Shown here: piece by piece, positions 20,094 to 28,024 of the stretch | How positions within the stretch are numbered: the stretch's first letter is position 1 | Layout of the letters: each line of letters begins with the position of its first letter | NCBI GenBank assembly: GCA_004558975.1 | Contig: SFZB01000002.1 | Location: 4,762-68,761, forward strand | Source: a bacterium | Lineage (GTDB): Bacteria > Bacillota > Clostridia > Oscillospirales > CAG-272 | DNA: 64,000 nt | Reading direction: 5' to 3' | Translations under genes and position numbers: made by a program | Notes under the pieces: generated by a model | What the model was told of the DNA's origin: nothing | Databases searched by the model: none | The model's input: the letters and a program-made list of their open reading frames with translations, nothing else

Positions 20094-20333
20094 TTACGCT
20101 TTCGCGAGGATTTCTTTCACAAAGAAGTCCCTCACGGTCTCGGGGGAGACGGAGAAGAACGCGTCGTCCACGGTCACGCAGACACCCTCCTGGCATCTGC
20201 CCATGCAGAACGTGCCGCCGAGCTCGACCTTGTCCTTGAGTCCGTTCTCCGAGATGAGATACTGGAGGGTCTCAACGACCTGACGTGCGCCTTTGAGGTG
20301 GCAGGAACTGCCGATACAAACCGTAACTTTCAT
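20094..20333 (-). CDS. Thioredoxin-like [2Fe-2S] ferredoxin (first copy)
   Basis: The 79-residue protein has CIGSSCHLKG and CMGRC, the same four-cysteine pattern as the neighbouring gene, and shares the GSSCHLKGA core. The two arose by tandem duplication and have diverged considerably elsewhere. AAAGGA precedes ATG 20333. It is the first gene of the hydrogenase operon; the upstream gene ends in its own terminator, leaving about 30 bases for a promoter, which I could not identify with confidence. Confidence 0.88.
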   Translation of the reverse strand: MKVTVCIGSSCHLKGARQVVETLQYLISENGLKDKVELGGTFCMGRCQEGVCVTVDDAFFSVSPETVRDFFVKEILAKA

Positions 20334-20360
20334 GATACATTCCTTTCGTATAAAGAATCA

Positions 20361-20391
20361 TAAAAATGCGCCGGGCGTTGCCGCCCGGCGC
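20361..20391 (-). terminator. Terminator after the adhE-linked kinase gene
   Basis: GCGCCGGGCG (20368-20377) and CGCCCGGCGC (20382-20391) form a ten-base stem with loop TTGC. On the minus strand it is followed by ATTTTTA. Confidence 0.85.
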
Positions 20392-20404
20392 GGCAGACAG
20401 GCTG

Positions 20405-21154
20405 TTAGTCGTAGTCGACGACGTTCACCCAGGAGAGCAGGAACTGGCGCTCTTTCTCGTTGCCCTTCACAGACTGGGAAGCGGCGACGATCGGCATCCA
20501 TTTCTGCACGTACTGCTTCGCGGTATCGCTCTTCTTGCAGAAGAGATCCAGATAGGCGTTCGCCCCCTCGATGTCTCCGGCGAGCCAGAAGAGCAGGTAA
20601 GTGCGGGCGACGTCCGCAGAGGCGTTGCCCTGCGTGACGTGCGACCAGTCGAGAATGTACGGCGTGCCGTCCTCGGCGATGATGATGTTCGAGGGGTTGA
20701 AGTCACCATGGCAGACCTTGTTGTGCTTCGGCATACTCTCGAGGCGGGTATGCAGGTCGTAGCGCGTGGTGGCGTCCAGATCGGCGGCGCTGATCTTGCG
20801 GTTCATCTTATCTTTCAGCTTGGTGAGCAGGGGGCAGGTGTGGCTGTGCACATCCATCTGGAGGTCAACGAGCAGTTCAAGGTACTCATGCTTTTTCTCC
20901 GGGTGCTCCTCCATGAGCTGCGCCAGGGTCTTCCCCTTGATGTACTCGGAGACGATTGCCCACTTGCCGTCGACGGTGAGAACCTCTTTGATCTTCGGGA
21001 TCCGAATGCCGGTCTCCTCGATCCGCGCCTGGTTCAGCGCCTCGTTCAGAATATCCGCTTTGGAATAATCGCTGTCAAACACTTTGATACAGTCGGCACC
21101 GTCGCGGTACACGGTCTTGTTGTTTCTGACCGCAATAACTCTGTCCAGTTTCAT
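20405..21154 (-). CDS. Aminoglycoside phosphotransferase/choline-kinase-fold protein (copy A)
   Basis: The 249-residue soluble protein has the APH-family catalytic loop CHGDFNPSNIII and the metal-binding ILDWSHVTQGNASADVARTYLL. The N-lobe is short, with VYRDGADCIKVFD and the YIKGKTLAQL hinge. The substrate is unknown; small-molecule alcohol phosphorylation is expected of the fold, and no resistance role is implied. It lies 18 bp after adhE and is probably co-transcribed with rex-adhE. A clear paralogue lies at 25857-26612 on the other strand. ATG 21154 was chosen because a GTG five codons up abuts the AAGGA. Confidence 0.85.
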   Translation of the reverse strand: MKLDRVIAVRNNKTVYRDGADCIKVFDSDYSKADILNEALNQARIEETGIRIPKIKEVLTVDGKWAIVSEYIKGKTLAQLMEEHPEKKHEYLELLVDLQMDVHSHTCPLLTKLKDKMNRKISAADLDATTRYDLHTRLESMPKHNKVCHGDFNPSNIIIAEDGTPYILDWSHVTQGNASADVARTYLLFWLAGDIEGANAYLDLFCKKSDTAKQYVQKWMPIVAASQSVKGNEKERQFLLSWVNVVDYD

Positions 21155-21172
21155 CGTATCCTTTGACACTCC

Positions 21173-23884
21173 TTACTGTTTCTTTTTCGCGGTGTTTTTA
21201 CGGTAAACACGCTTGAAATCTTCTGCGTCCGGGGTCTCGATGACCTGGGATTCGTCGGGTTTCTTCACTTCGGTGAAGGTCTTGCCGTAGTAAGCGTCGA
21301 GGTACATCTGCTTGATCTCGCTCATCAGCGGGTATCTCGGGTTCGCACCCGTGCACTGGTCGTCGAATGCCTGCTCGGTCATCGCGTCGAGGCGGGCGAG
21401 GAAGTCCGCTTCGTCCGGCACGTAGTCACGGATCGTGGGCTTGATGCCGACGCGCGCCTTGAGGGCGTCGATCGCGGCGATGAGGTTCTCCAGCTTCTCC
21501 TCGTTGTTCTTACCGGTGATGCCGAGGTAGTCGGCGACTTCGGCGTAACGGGCGAGGGTGTGCGGGTAAGCATACTGCGAGAAGGTGCCCATCTTGCTCG
21601 GGACTTCCGCGGCGTTGAAACGCAGCACTTCGTCGATCATCAGCGCGTTGGCAATGCCGTGCGCGATGTGGTGGAAGGCGCCGAGCTTGTGTGCCATGGA
21701 GTGGCAGACACCGAGGAAGGCGTTCGCGAATGCCATACCTGCCATGGTCGCGGCGTTCGCCATCTTCTCTCTCGCCTCGATATCGGTCTGACCGTTATCG
21801 TAAGCACGGGGCAGGTAGGTGAAGATCGTCTTGAGGGCGCGGAGCGCCAGACCGTCGGTGTAGTCGGTCGCCATGAGGGACGCATACGCTTCGAGCGCGT
21901 GGGTCACGGCGTCGATACCGGAGGCGGCGGTCAGACCGCGGGGCGCGGACATATGGAAGTCGGTGTCGATGATTGCCATCTTCGGCAGGAGTTCATAATC
22001 GGCGAGCGGGTACTTGACACCCGTCGTCTCATCGGTGATGACGGCGAACGGCGTCACTTCGGAACCGGTACCGGCAGAGGTCGGGATTGCGATGAAGTAT
22101 GCCTTTTCGCCCATCTTCGGGAAGGTGTAGACACGCTTTCTGATATCCATGAAGCGCATTGCCATGTCGAGGAAGTCGACTTCCGGGTGCTCATACATGA
22201 CCCACATGATCTTGCCGGCGTCCATCGCGGAACCGCCGCCGAGGGCGATGATGACATCGGGGGCGAAGGCGGTCATCTGCTTCGCGCCTTCCTTCGCGCA
22301 GGCGAGGGTCGGGTCGGGGGCGACGTCGAAGAAGGTCGCGTGCTGGATCCCGAGTTCATCGAGCTTATCGGTAATCGGCTTGGTGTAGCCGTTGTGATAG
22401 AGGAAGCTGTCGGTGACGATGAATGCCTTCTTCTTGCCCATGACCTGTTTCAGTTCGTTCAGGGCAACGGGCAGGCAACCCCGTTTCAGATACACCTTCT
22501 CGGGTGCGCGGAACCAAAGCATATTCTCTCTCCTCTCGGCGACGGTCTTGATGTTGATGAGGTGTTTGACCCCGACGTTCTCGGAGACGCTGTTCCCGCC
22601 CCACGAGCCACAGCCCAGCGTGAGCGAGGGCGTGAGTTTGAAGTTGTAGAGGTCGCCGATACCGCCCTGGGAGGACGGGGTGTTCACGAGGATACGGCAG
22701 GTCTTCATGCGTTCCTGGAATTCCGCGAGTTTCGCCTTTTCGGTCACGGCGTTGAGGTAGATCGAGGAGGTGTGACCGTAGCCGCCGTCCGCAATCAGGC
22801 GCTCTGCCTTGGAGAAGGCGTCCTCAATGTCCTTCGCACGGTACATGGCAAGGACAGGGGAGAGTTTCTCGTGCGCGAACTCTTCGGAGAGTTCAACGCT
22901 CTCGACTTCGCCGATGAGGATCTTCGTCCCTTCGGGGACTTCAATGCCGGCGAGGGCGGCAATCTTCTGCGGGCGCTGACCGACGATCTTGGCGTTCAGA
23001 GCGCCGTTGATGATAATGGTCTTTCTGACCTTCTCGGTCTCTTCGGGGTTCAGGAAGTAGCATCCGCGCGCCGCGAATTCCGTCTTGACGGCATCATAGA
23101 CGTCGTTCAGGACGATGACGGACTGCTCGGAGGCGCAGATCATACCGTTATCGAACGTCTTGGAGTGAATGATCGAGTTGACGGCGAGCGTGATGTCTGC
23201 CGTGTCGTCGATGATGGCGGGCGTGTTGCCGGCGCCGACGCCGAGGGCGGGCTTACCGGAGGAATACGCCGCTTTGACCATGCCGGGGCCGCCGGTCGCG
23301 AGAATGATGTCGGCTTCCTTCATAATCAGGTTGGTCATTTCGAGCGAGGGAGAATCAATCCAGCCGATGATGCCCTCCGGCGCGCCTGCCTTGACAGCCG
23401 CTTCCAGAACGACCTTCGCCGCGGCGATCGTCGACTTCTTGGCTCTCGGGTGCGGGCTGATGATGATGCCGTTACGGGTCTTGAGGCAGATCAGCGTCTT
23501 GAAGATGGCGGTGGACGTCGGGTTGGTCGTCGGAATGACGGCGGCGACAAGACCGATCGGCTCCGCAATCTTGCGGGTGCCGTAGGCGGTGTCCTCTTCA
23601 ATCACGCCGCAGGTCTTGGTGTTCTTATAGGCGTTGTAAATGTATTCGGCGGCGTAGTGGTTCTTGATGACCTTATCCTCGACGACGCCCATGCCGGTCT
23701 CTTCGACCGCGAGTTTGGCGAGGGGGATACGCGCCTGGTTGGCGGCGATGGCGGCGGCGAGGAAAATCGCGTCCACCTGCTCCTGGGTGTAGGTGGCAAA
23801 CTTCCGCTGTGCCTCGCGGACACGGGCGATTGCCGCTTCGAGCGACTCCACACTGTCAACTGTCGGATAGATTTTTTCTTCCAT
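21173..23884 (-). CDS. adhE: Bifunctional acetaldehyde-CoA/alcohol dehydrogenase AdhE
   Basis: AdhE reduces acetyl-CoA to ethanol in two NADH-dependent steps and forms cytoplasmic filaments (spirosomes). The 903-residue protein has an N-terminal aldehyde dehydrogenase domain with catalytic C250 in NGMICASEQ, a linker, and a C-terminal iron-dependent alcohol dehydrogenase domain with GGGSAMDAGK and the iron-binding helix containing GVCHSMAHKLGAFHHIAHG. Length is normal (E. coli 891). AGAGGAG lies six bases before ATG 23884. It follows rex by 38 bp, so rex and adhE are likely one transcript, consistent with Rex controlling ethanol formation. Confidence 0.97.
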   Translation of the reverse strand: MEEKIYPTVDSVESLEAAIARVREAQRKFATYTQEQVDAIFLAAAIAANQARIPLAKLAVEETGMGVVEDKVIKNHYAAEYIYNAYKNTKTCGVIEEDTAYGTRKIAEPIGLVAAVIPTTNPTSTAIFKTLICLKTRNGIIISPHPRAKKSTIAAAKVVLEAAVKAGAPEGIIGWIDSPSLEMTNLIMKEADIILATGGPGMVKAAYSSGKPALGVGAGNTPAIIDDTADITLAVNSIIHSKTFDNGMICASEQSVIVLNDVYDAVKTEFAARGCYFLNPEETEKVRKTIIINGALNAKIVGQRPQKIAALAGIEVPEGTKILIGEVESVELSEEFAHEKLSPVLAMYRAKDIEDAFSKAERLIADGGYGHTSSIYLNAVTEKAKLAEFQERMKTCRILVNTPSSQGGIGDLYNFKLTPSLTLGCGSWGGNSVSENVGVKHLINIKTVAERRENMLWFRAPEKVYLKRGCLPVALNELKQVMGKKKAFIVTDSFLYHNGYTKPITDKLDELGIQHATFFDVAPDPTLACAKEGAKQMTAFAPDVIIALGGGSAMDAGKIMWVMYEHPEVDFLDMAMRFMDIRKRVYTFPKMGEKAYFIAIPTSAGTGSEVTPFAVITDETTGVKYPLADYELLPKMAIIDTDFHMSAPRGLTAASGIDAVTHALEAYASLMATDYTDGLALRALKTIFTYLPRAYDNGQTDIEAREKMANAATMAGMAFANAFLGVCHSMAHKLGAFHHIAHGIANALMIDEVLRFNAAEVPSKMGTFSQYAYPHTLARYAEVADYLGITGKNNEEKLENLIAAIDALKARVGIKPTIRDYVPDEADFLARLDAMTEQAFDDQCTGANPRYPLMSEIKQMYLDAYYGKTFTEVKKPDESQVIETPDAEDFKRVYRKNTAKKKQ

Positions 23885-23922
23885 AATGCACTCCTCTGAT
23901 TTATATCTGTTCATCATTGTGA

Positions 23923-24537
23923 TTAACCGATTTGATTGAGCTGCCCGGACAGGGCGGCAAGAGACGACGCGAGGTCCTCGTTACGGACCAGCACGCCCTC
24001 CGGCGGACGCAGGCGCCGCCGCGAGAAGTTCCAGACCGCGCGGATCCCGTTCTCCGTCATAAGACGCAGCACGTCGTCCGCAGACGATTCCGGCACCGTG
24101 ATGATGCCGATCGCGGGATGCTCTCTTTCACAGAAAGCGGCGAAGTCCGAAAGCGGCAGGACGTTGCCGCCGATCTTCGCAGGGTCGGTATCGAACGCCG
24201 CACGGATGGTCAACGCGTACTCGGCGAAGCCGCCGTACCCGAGCAATGCCTGCCCGAGCCGACCCGCACCGACGAGAACCGCCGTGTTTTCCGTGTGAGC
24301 GCTGAGGTAAGTAGAGAGGTGTTCGATCAATTCTTCGGTGACGTACCCCACCTTCGGTTTCCCGGCGCCGCTCACGATGCCGAGATCCTTCCGTACCTGC
24401 ACGTCGCCCAGCCCCAGCGCATTCGCGATGACGGTCGCCGAAACCGTCCGCCCGACGCCCGATGCAGGGTCACGCAGATACCCGAGGTAGAGGGGGATAC
24501 GTTCCATCACCGGTTTGGTGATGCCCATTCTATTCAT
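23923..24537 (-). CDS. rex: Redox-sensing transcriptional repressor Rex
   Basis: Rex is an NADH/NAD+-responsive repressor of fermentation genes. This 204-residue protein has an N-terminal winged helix (PVMERIPLYLGYLRDP, VRKDLGIVSGAGKPKVGY) and a Rossmann domain with the GAGRLGQALLGY dinucleotide loop, ending in the swapped C-terminal helix. GGAGG lies just before ATG 24537; the open frame further up is non-coding. It is directly upstream of adhE, a classical Rex target. I saw no good TTGTTAA-type Rex box, so the operator may differ. Confidence 0.95.
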   Translation of the reverse strand: MNRMGITKPVMERIPLYLGYLRDPASGVGRTVSATVIANALGLGDVQVRKDLGIVSGAGKPKVGYVTEELIEHLSTYLSAHTENTAVLVGAGRLGQALLGYGGFAEYALTIRAAFDTDPAKIGGNVLPLSDFAAFCEREHPAIGIITVPESSADDVLRLMTENGIRAVWNFSRRRLRPPEGVLVRNEDLASSLAALSGQLNQIG

Positions 24538-24559
24538 GAGATCCTCCTTTGCTCCGCTC

Positions 24560-24632
24560 TTACAAGTATATTCTATCGGAGACGGGGGGATTTTGGAATA
24601 ACGATTTTCGTATATCGATATATCAATGTCGA
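24560..24632 (-). promoter_or_regulatory. rex-adhE promoter region with long palindrome
   Basis: On the minus strand a TATACT at about 24571-24566 is a candidate -10; its -35 is weak. Upstream lies TATATCGATATA (24611-24622), a perfect 12-base palindrome. It sits inside a larger imperfect inverted repeat: CGATTTTCGTATATCGA at 24602-24618 against the reverse of 24629-24647. This A/T-rich block is a plausible operator for Rex or the LysR regulator. Confidence 0.45.
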
Positions 24633-24639
24633 TATAGCG

Positions 24640-24674
24640 AAAAATCGGTCGTGTGAGGGCGCCCGCACGACCGA
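24640..24674 (-). terminator. Terminator of the LysR gene
   Basis: TCGGTCGTG (24645-24653) pairs with CACGACCGA (24666-24674) around a 12-base loop. On the minus strand TTTTT follows directly. It overlaps the right arm of the palindrome in the rex promoter region. Confidence 0.85.
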
Positions 24675-24679
24675 TCCGG

Positions 24680-25606
24680 TCAGGAGAGATATTTGCGTTT
24701 GGAGAGACAGAGCTCCGTGATAAAAAGGTTGTCGAGGGTCGTGAGGCGATAATCCTTCGGATGGATGAGGACGTCGCGGTAGAGCTTGGTGTTGCAGGGG
24801 CAGCGCTTCTGCACGAGGCGGTAGCGCGAGAGCAGCTCGTCGGGGACGGGGGCGACCCACATGAAGGTCTCCGGGTTGCAGGACAGGAGCTCAAACTGGC
24901 TGGCGCGCTCAAAGACGAAGATGCGGCGCTTGACGTTGTCCGGGATCTCCTCTTTCCGCACTTCGGAGAGGGAAAGAGTCGGGACGAAGGGGTCGGCGTG
25001 CGTCAGTTCGATATACGGCGAGAGGTCGTCGAAATCGATCGTCTCGCGCTCCGCGAGCGGGTGGTTCTCGCTCATCACGAGGACATAGGAAAATTCGGCG
25101 ACGAGCTCGCTCTCGAGGCTCTTTTCCTCAAGCAGTTCACGGAAATAGCGGTCGTGATGGGAGGCGTAGCGAATAATGCCGAGTTTGTAATCGGCATTCA
25201 CGATATTGTTGATGGCGCGCAGGGCGTTCGTTTCCTTATAGAAGATATCAACGGGTTCGTTTTGGGGGAGCTTCTTCGTGAACTCTTCAAACGCGCTCGC
25301 GATATAGCTCGAGCGCGGCACCGAGACGGAGAATTTCTTCTTGCGGCTCTCGCCGTGGCGGAAGATGTCCTCGACCTCGTCGACCTGTGCGAGGATATTG
25401 CGCGCGTATTGCATGAAGCGTTCGCCGTCCGGCGTGAGACGCATCCCCTTGGACGTGCGCTCGAAAAGGACGATGCCGAGCGAGAACTCCAGTTCCTTGA
25501 TGGCGCGGCTGACATTCGGCTGCGCCACATACAGCGCTTCCGCCGCCCGGTTGATGGAGCCGGTGCGCGCGACCTCGACCGCGTACTTCAGGTATTGCAG
25601 ATTCAC
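24680..25606 (-). CDS. LysR family transcriptional regulator
   Basis: The 308-residue protein has the LysR winged helix-turn-helix at residues 1-60 (YLKYAVEVARTGSINRAAEALYVAQPNVSRAIKELE region) and a periplasmic-binding-protein-like effector domain after about residue 90. The start is GTG 25606 with AAGGGGG seven bases before it; a ten-codon longer frame lacks a ribosome binding site. It is divergent from the kinase paralogue at 25857 and has its own promoter and terminator. Its effector is unknown; targets may be the divergent gene or the rex-adhE unit. Confidence 0.92.
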   Translation of the reverse strand: MNLQYLKYAVEVARTGSINRAAEALYVAQPNVSRAIKELEFSLGIVLFERTSKGMRLTPDGERFMQYARNILAQVDEVEDIFRHGESRKKKFSVSVPRSSYIASAFEEFTKKLPQNEPVDIFYKETNALRAINNIVNADYKLGIIRYASHHDRYFRELLEEKSLESELVAEFSYVLVMSENHPLAERETIDFDDLSPYIELTHADPFVPTLSLSEVRKEEIPDNVKRRIFVFERASQFELLSCNPETFMWVAPVPDELLSRYRLVQKRCPCNTKLYRDVLIHPKDYRLTTLDNLFITELCLSKRKYLS

Positions 25607-25648
25607 GTGTTGTCCCCCTTTTTCGACTGCTTTCACGTTCCTGATATG

Positions 25649-25677
25649 ATTTTAGCACATTTTTGTCCCGGTTACAA
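25649..25677 (-). promoter_or_regulatory. Promoter of the LysR gene
   Basis: On the minus strand TTGTAA (25677-25672) and TAAAAT (25654-25649) are separated by 17 bases. Confidence 0.7.
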
Positions 25678-25773
25678 CGCACAATTTTTCCAAGTTTCAC
25701 GAAAATCGGGAAACCGGCTTGGTTGTTTTTTCCCGAGGGGGGCAAAAGTCGGCGGCGACACGCGAAAAAAGCA

Positions 25774-25802
25774 TTGATTTCGGGCGCCGTATCCTTTATA
25801 CT
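25774..25802 (+). promoter_or_regulatory. Promoter of kinase copy B
   Basis: TTGATT (25774-25779) and TATACT (25797-25802) are spaced by 17 bases, with the gene start 55 bp downstream. Confidence 0.8.
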
Positions 25803-25856
25803 GAAAATGTAAAAAACGCGCCGGACGGCGCGGAACGAATCTTTGGGAGGTACCCG

Positions 25857-26612
25857 ATGGGAAACGAACAGATGATTGCAAAACGCCCGAACAAAGTCAT
25901 CTACCGTGACGGTGACACGACGGTCAAACTCTTTGACCCCACCTATGCCGCGGCGGATGTGCTGAACGAGGCGCTCAACCTCGCCCGCGTGGGTGACGCC
26001 GACACGCCCCTGCATATCCCGCGCCTGAAAGAAGTGACCAAGATTGACGGTCAGTGGGCGATCCTCTATGAGTATGTGGAGGGGGAATCGCTCGCGAACC
26101 TGATGATGGCACACCCCGAGAAATACGACGAATACCTGAATCTGTTCGTGGATCTGCAGATGCTCGTTCATAAACAGTGCGTACCCCTGCTCTCCAAGCT
26201 GCGGGATAAGATGCAGGGCAAGATCAGCGCGAGCGGTCTCGACGCGACCCTGCGGTACGAACTGCATACCCGGCTCGAGGGGATGCCGCGGCACAATAAA
26301 CTCTGTCACGGGGATTTCAACGCCGCGAACATCATCATCACGGCATCGGGTGATCCCTACATTCTCGACTGGTCGCACGTCACGCAGGGTAATGCCTCGG
26401 CGGACGTCGCGCGCACCTACCTCCTCTACTGCCTGAAAGGGCTGAACGAGGAGGCGGAGCGGTATCTCTCCCTCTACTGCCGGAAGAGCGATACGGCGCG
26501 GCAGTATATCCAGAAGTGGATGCCCATTGTCGCGGCGTCGCAACTGGTCAAGCGCAAGCCCGAGGAGCGCGAGTTCCTGACTTCCTGGGCGAGCGTGGTG
26601 GAATACGAATAA
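25857..26612 (+). CDS. Aminoglycoside phosphotransferase/choline-kinase-fold protein (copy B)
   Basis: The 251-residue protein shares the catalytic loop CHGDFNAANIII and the whole ILDWSHVTQGNASADVARTYLL block with copy A at 20405-21154, plus the IQKWMPIVAASQ C-terminal segment. The two are clearly paralogues. GGGAGG lies six bases before ATG 25857. It has its own promoter and a strong terminator, so it is a single-gene unit, unlike copy A, which follows adhE. The substrate is unknown. Confidence 0.85.
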   Translation: MGNEQMIAKRPNKVIYRDGDTTVKLFDPTYAAADVLNEALNLARVGDADTPLHIPRLKEVTKIDGQWAILYEYVEGESLANLMMAHPEKYDEYLNLFVDLQMLVHKQCVPLLSKLRDKMQGKISASGLDATLRYELHTRLEGMPRHNKLCHGDFNAANIIITASGDPYILDWSHVTQGNASADVARTYLLYCLKGLNEEAERYLSLYCRKSDTARQYIQKWMPIVAASQLVKRKPEEREFLTSWASVVEYE

Positions 26613-26700
26613 TCCGCGATCGCGGCGCACCTGAAGTGCGCGCCGCCCCGGGCGAGTCTCCGGGCGACAGCCTCTCGAAGAACGCACAAAAACGCAAAGA

Positions 26701-26734
26701 AACAAGGGGCGCCCGCCGGGCGCCCCTTGTTTGT
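26701..26734 (+). terminator. Terminator after kinase copy B
   Basis: A perfect 15-base inverted repeat (26701-26715, 26717-26731) ends in CTTGTTTGT. In practice the loop will be several bases of GCCCGCCGGGC. Confidence 0.8.
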
Positions 26735-26913
26735 CCGGGGGTATTTTTGTCTGCAGGGCGCAGGCCTTTCCGGCGGGCGGGGCAGGGGGTGCCCGCCGGG
26801 TGCCGGCGACCGCCGCGGGGGAAAAGGATCGGGAGCAAATCTCCGCGGTATGATTATAATTATAATTTATAATGAAGAAGTAAAACTTCATAAAAAAGTT
26901 ACCCCGCGCGTGA
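26735..26913. other. Intergenic region, no gene seen
   Basis: Between the kinase terminator and the esterase promoter lies GC-rich non-coding sequence, then an abrupt A/T island (from about 26848) with ATTATAATTATAATTTATAAT and a GAAG/CTTC hairpin. No reading frame with a ribosome binding site is present. The island probably serves as an UP-like promoter element. Confidence 0.5.
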
Positions 26914-26942
26914 TTGACATTAAAAATACAATATGTTAGAAT
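26914..26942 (+). promoter_or_regulatory. Strong promoter of the SGNH esterase-ABC transporter unit
   Basis: A perfect TTGACA (26914-26919) and TAGAAT (26937-26942) are spaced by 17 bases, with A/T-rich sequence upstream. Confidence 0.85.
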
Positions 26943-26990
26943 ACGATTTACGATTGCCGTGACGGCAGATATCCCGACGGAGGTGACAAT

Positions 26991-27971
26991 ATGAAAACAG
27001 TTCGGTTCGATGACGCCGCGGTACGGTACACGGGGCGTTGGTTCTTCGGCGATGCCGCCGAGACGACCTGTGCCGGCGCGTATTTTGAGGTCGGTTTCAC
27101 GGGGGCGGAACTGCTCCTTTCGTTCGATATGCGGGGCGTTTCCAAAACACCGCCGCACCTCTTTCTGCAACTCGACGGCGGCGCGAAGTTCGAAGCGCCG
27201 ACCGACGCCTATTTGCGCGTCGAAGCGCCTGACGGGGGCGCGCATGCGCTCCGCGTCATCGTCAAGAGCATTGACGAATGCGAATCCCGCTGGGAAAACC
27301 CGAACTGCCGCGTGTCGTTCCTCGGTTGCGAGGCGGAGGGATTCCGGCATCTGCCGACCGACACACGCCCCGTCATCGAATTCATCGGTGACTCGATTAC
27401 CGAGGGGATCCTGGTCGACCCGGAGCGTCGCTCGCCCTGCTACACGGACGACCGCTACAACCGCGTCTATCAGGACGATGCCACGACCGGCTGGGCATGG
27501 CGCACCGCCGAGGCGCTCGGCATGGCGGCGCGTATCATGGGGTACGGTGCCGTCGGGCTGACCCGGGGCGGGAGCGGCGGGGTGCCGCGTGCGGCGCTCG
27601 CCTATCCGTATGCCTATGCCGGTGCGGTACTGCCGCCGGCGCGGGTCGATTATATCGTCATCAACCACGGAGCGAATGACAGCGGCGCGTCCGACGAAGA
27701 ATATCTGAAACGGTATGAGGAACTTCTCGACGAGGTGCGGGCGGCGCACCCCGAAGCGCACGTGCTGGTTCTGCCCTCCTTCTGGGGGTTCCATGCGGCA
27801 GTTCTCCCGGACTTCGTCGCCGGGTATAACGCGTCCCGCGGGGCACGGGTCGATTTCGTCCCGACAGACGGGTGGTTTACGAATTTTCCCGAGCATCCGC
27901 TCCGCGCGGAGGACTGCGCAATCGGCGAAAAACTGACAGAGGCGCTTCGGGGGCTGTGGGGGCTTGCGTAA
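26991..27971 (+). CDS. SGNH/GDSL hydrolase, carbohydrate-esterase-like
   Basis: The 326-residue protein has an N-terminal beta-sandwich (residues 1-125) and a C-terminal SGNH hydrolase domain. Block I is FIGDSITEG (Ser nucleophile), block III is NHGANDSG, and the probable Asp-His pair lies near FPEHPLRAED at the end. This two-domain layout resembles family CE2 acetyl esterases, which remove acetyl groups from plant polysaccharides. No signal peptide is seen, so it would act inside the cell on imported oligosaccharides. GGAGGTGACAAT precedes the ATG. It may be co-transcribed with the ABC exporter 53 bp downstream. Confidence 0.82.
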   Translation: MKTVRFDDAAVRYTGRWFFGDAAETTCAGAYFEVGFTGAELLLSFDMRGVSKTPPHLFLQLDGGAKFEAPTDAYLRVEAPDGGAHALRVIVKSIDECESRWENPNCRVSFLGCEAEGFRHLPTDTRPVIEFIGDSITEGILVDPERRSPCYTDDRYNRVYQDDATTGWAWRTAEALGMAARIMGYGAVGLTRGGSGGVPRAALAYPYAYAGAVLPPARVDYIVINHGANDSGASDEEYLKRYEELLDEVRAAHPEAHVLVLPSFWGFHAAVLPDFVAGYNASRGARVDFVPTDGWFTNFPEHPLRAEDCAIGEKLTEALRGLWGLA

Positions 27972-28024
27972 AGACCACTGCCGCATGACAAATGATTGTT
28001 ACGACTGAATAAAGGAAACACACT

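Noticed and set aside
23884..23922. A separate adhE promoter with a Rex box between rex and adhE
   Set aside because: The 38-bp gap holds only the ribosome binding site and no recognisable -35/-10 or TTGTTAA dyad.
20405..26612. Antibiotic resistance by the aminoglycoside-phosphotransferase-fold proteins
   Set aside because: The fold is shared with choline, homoserine and other small-molecule kinases; the adhE context and chromosomal duplication do not suggest resistance.
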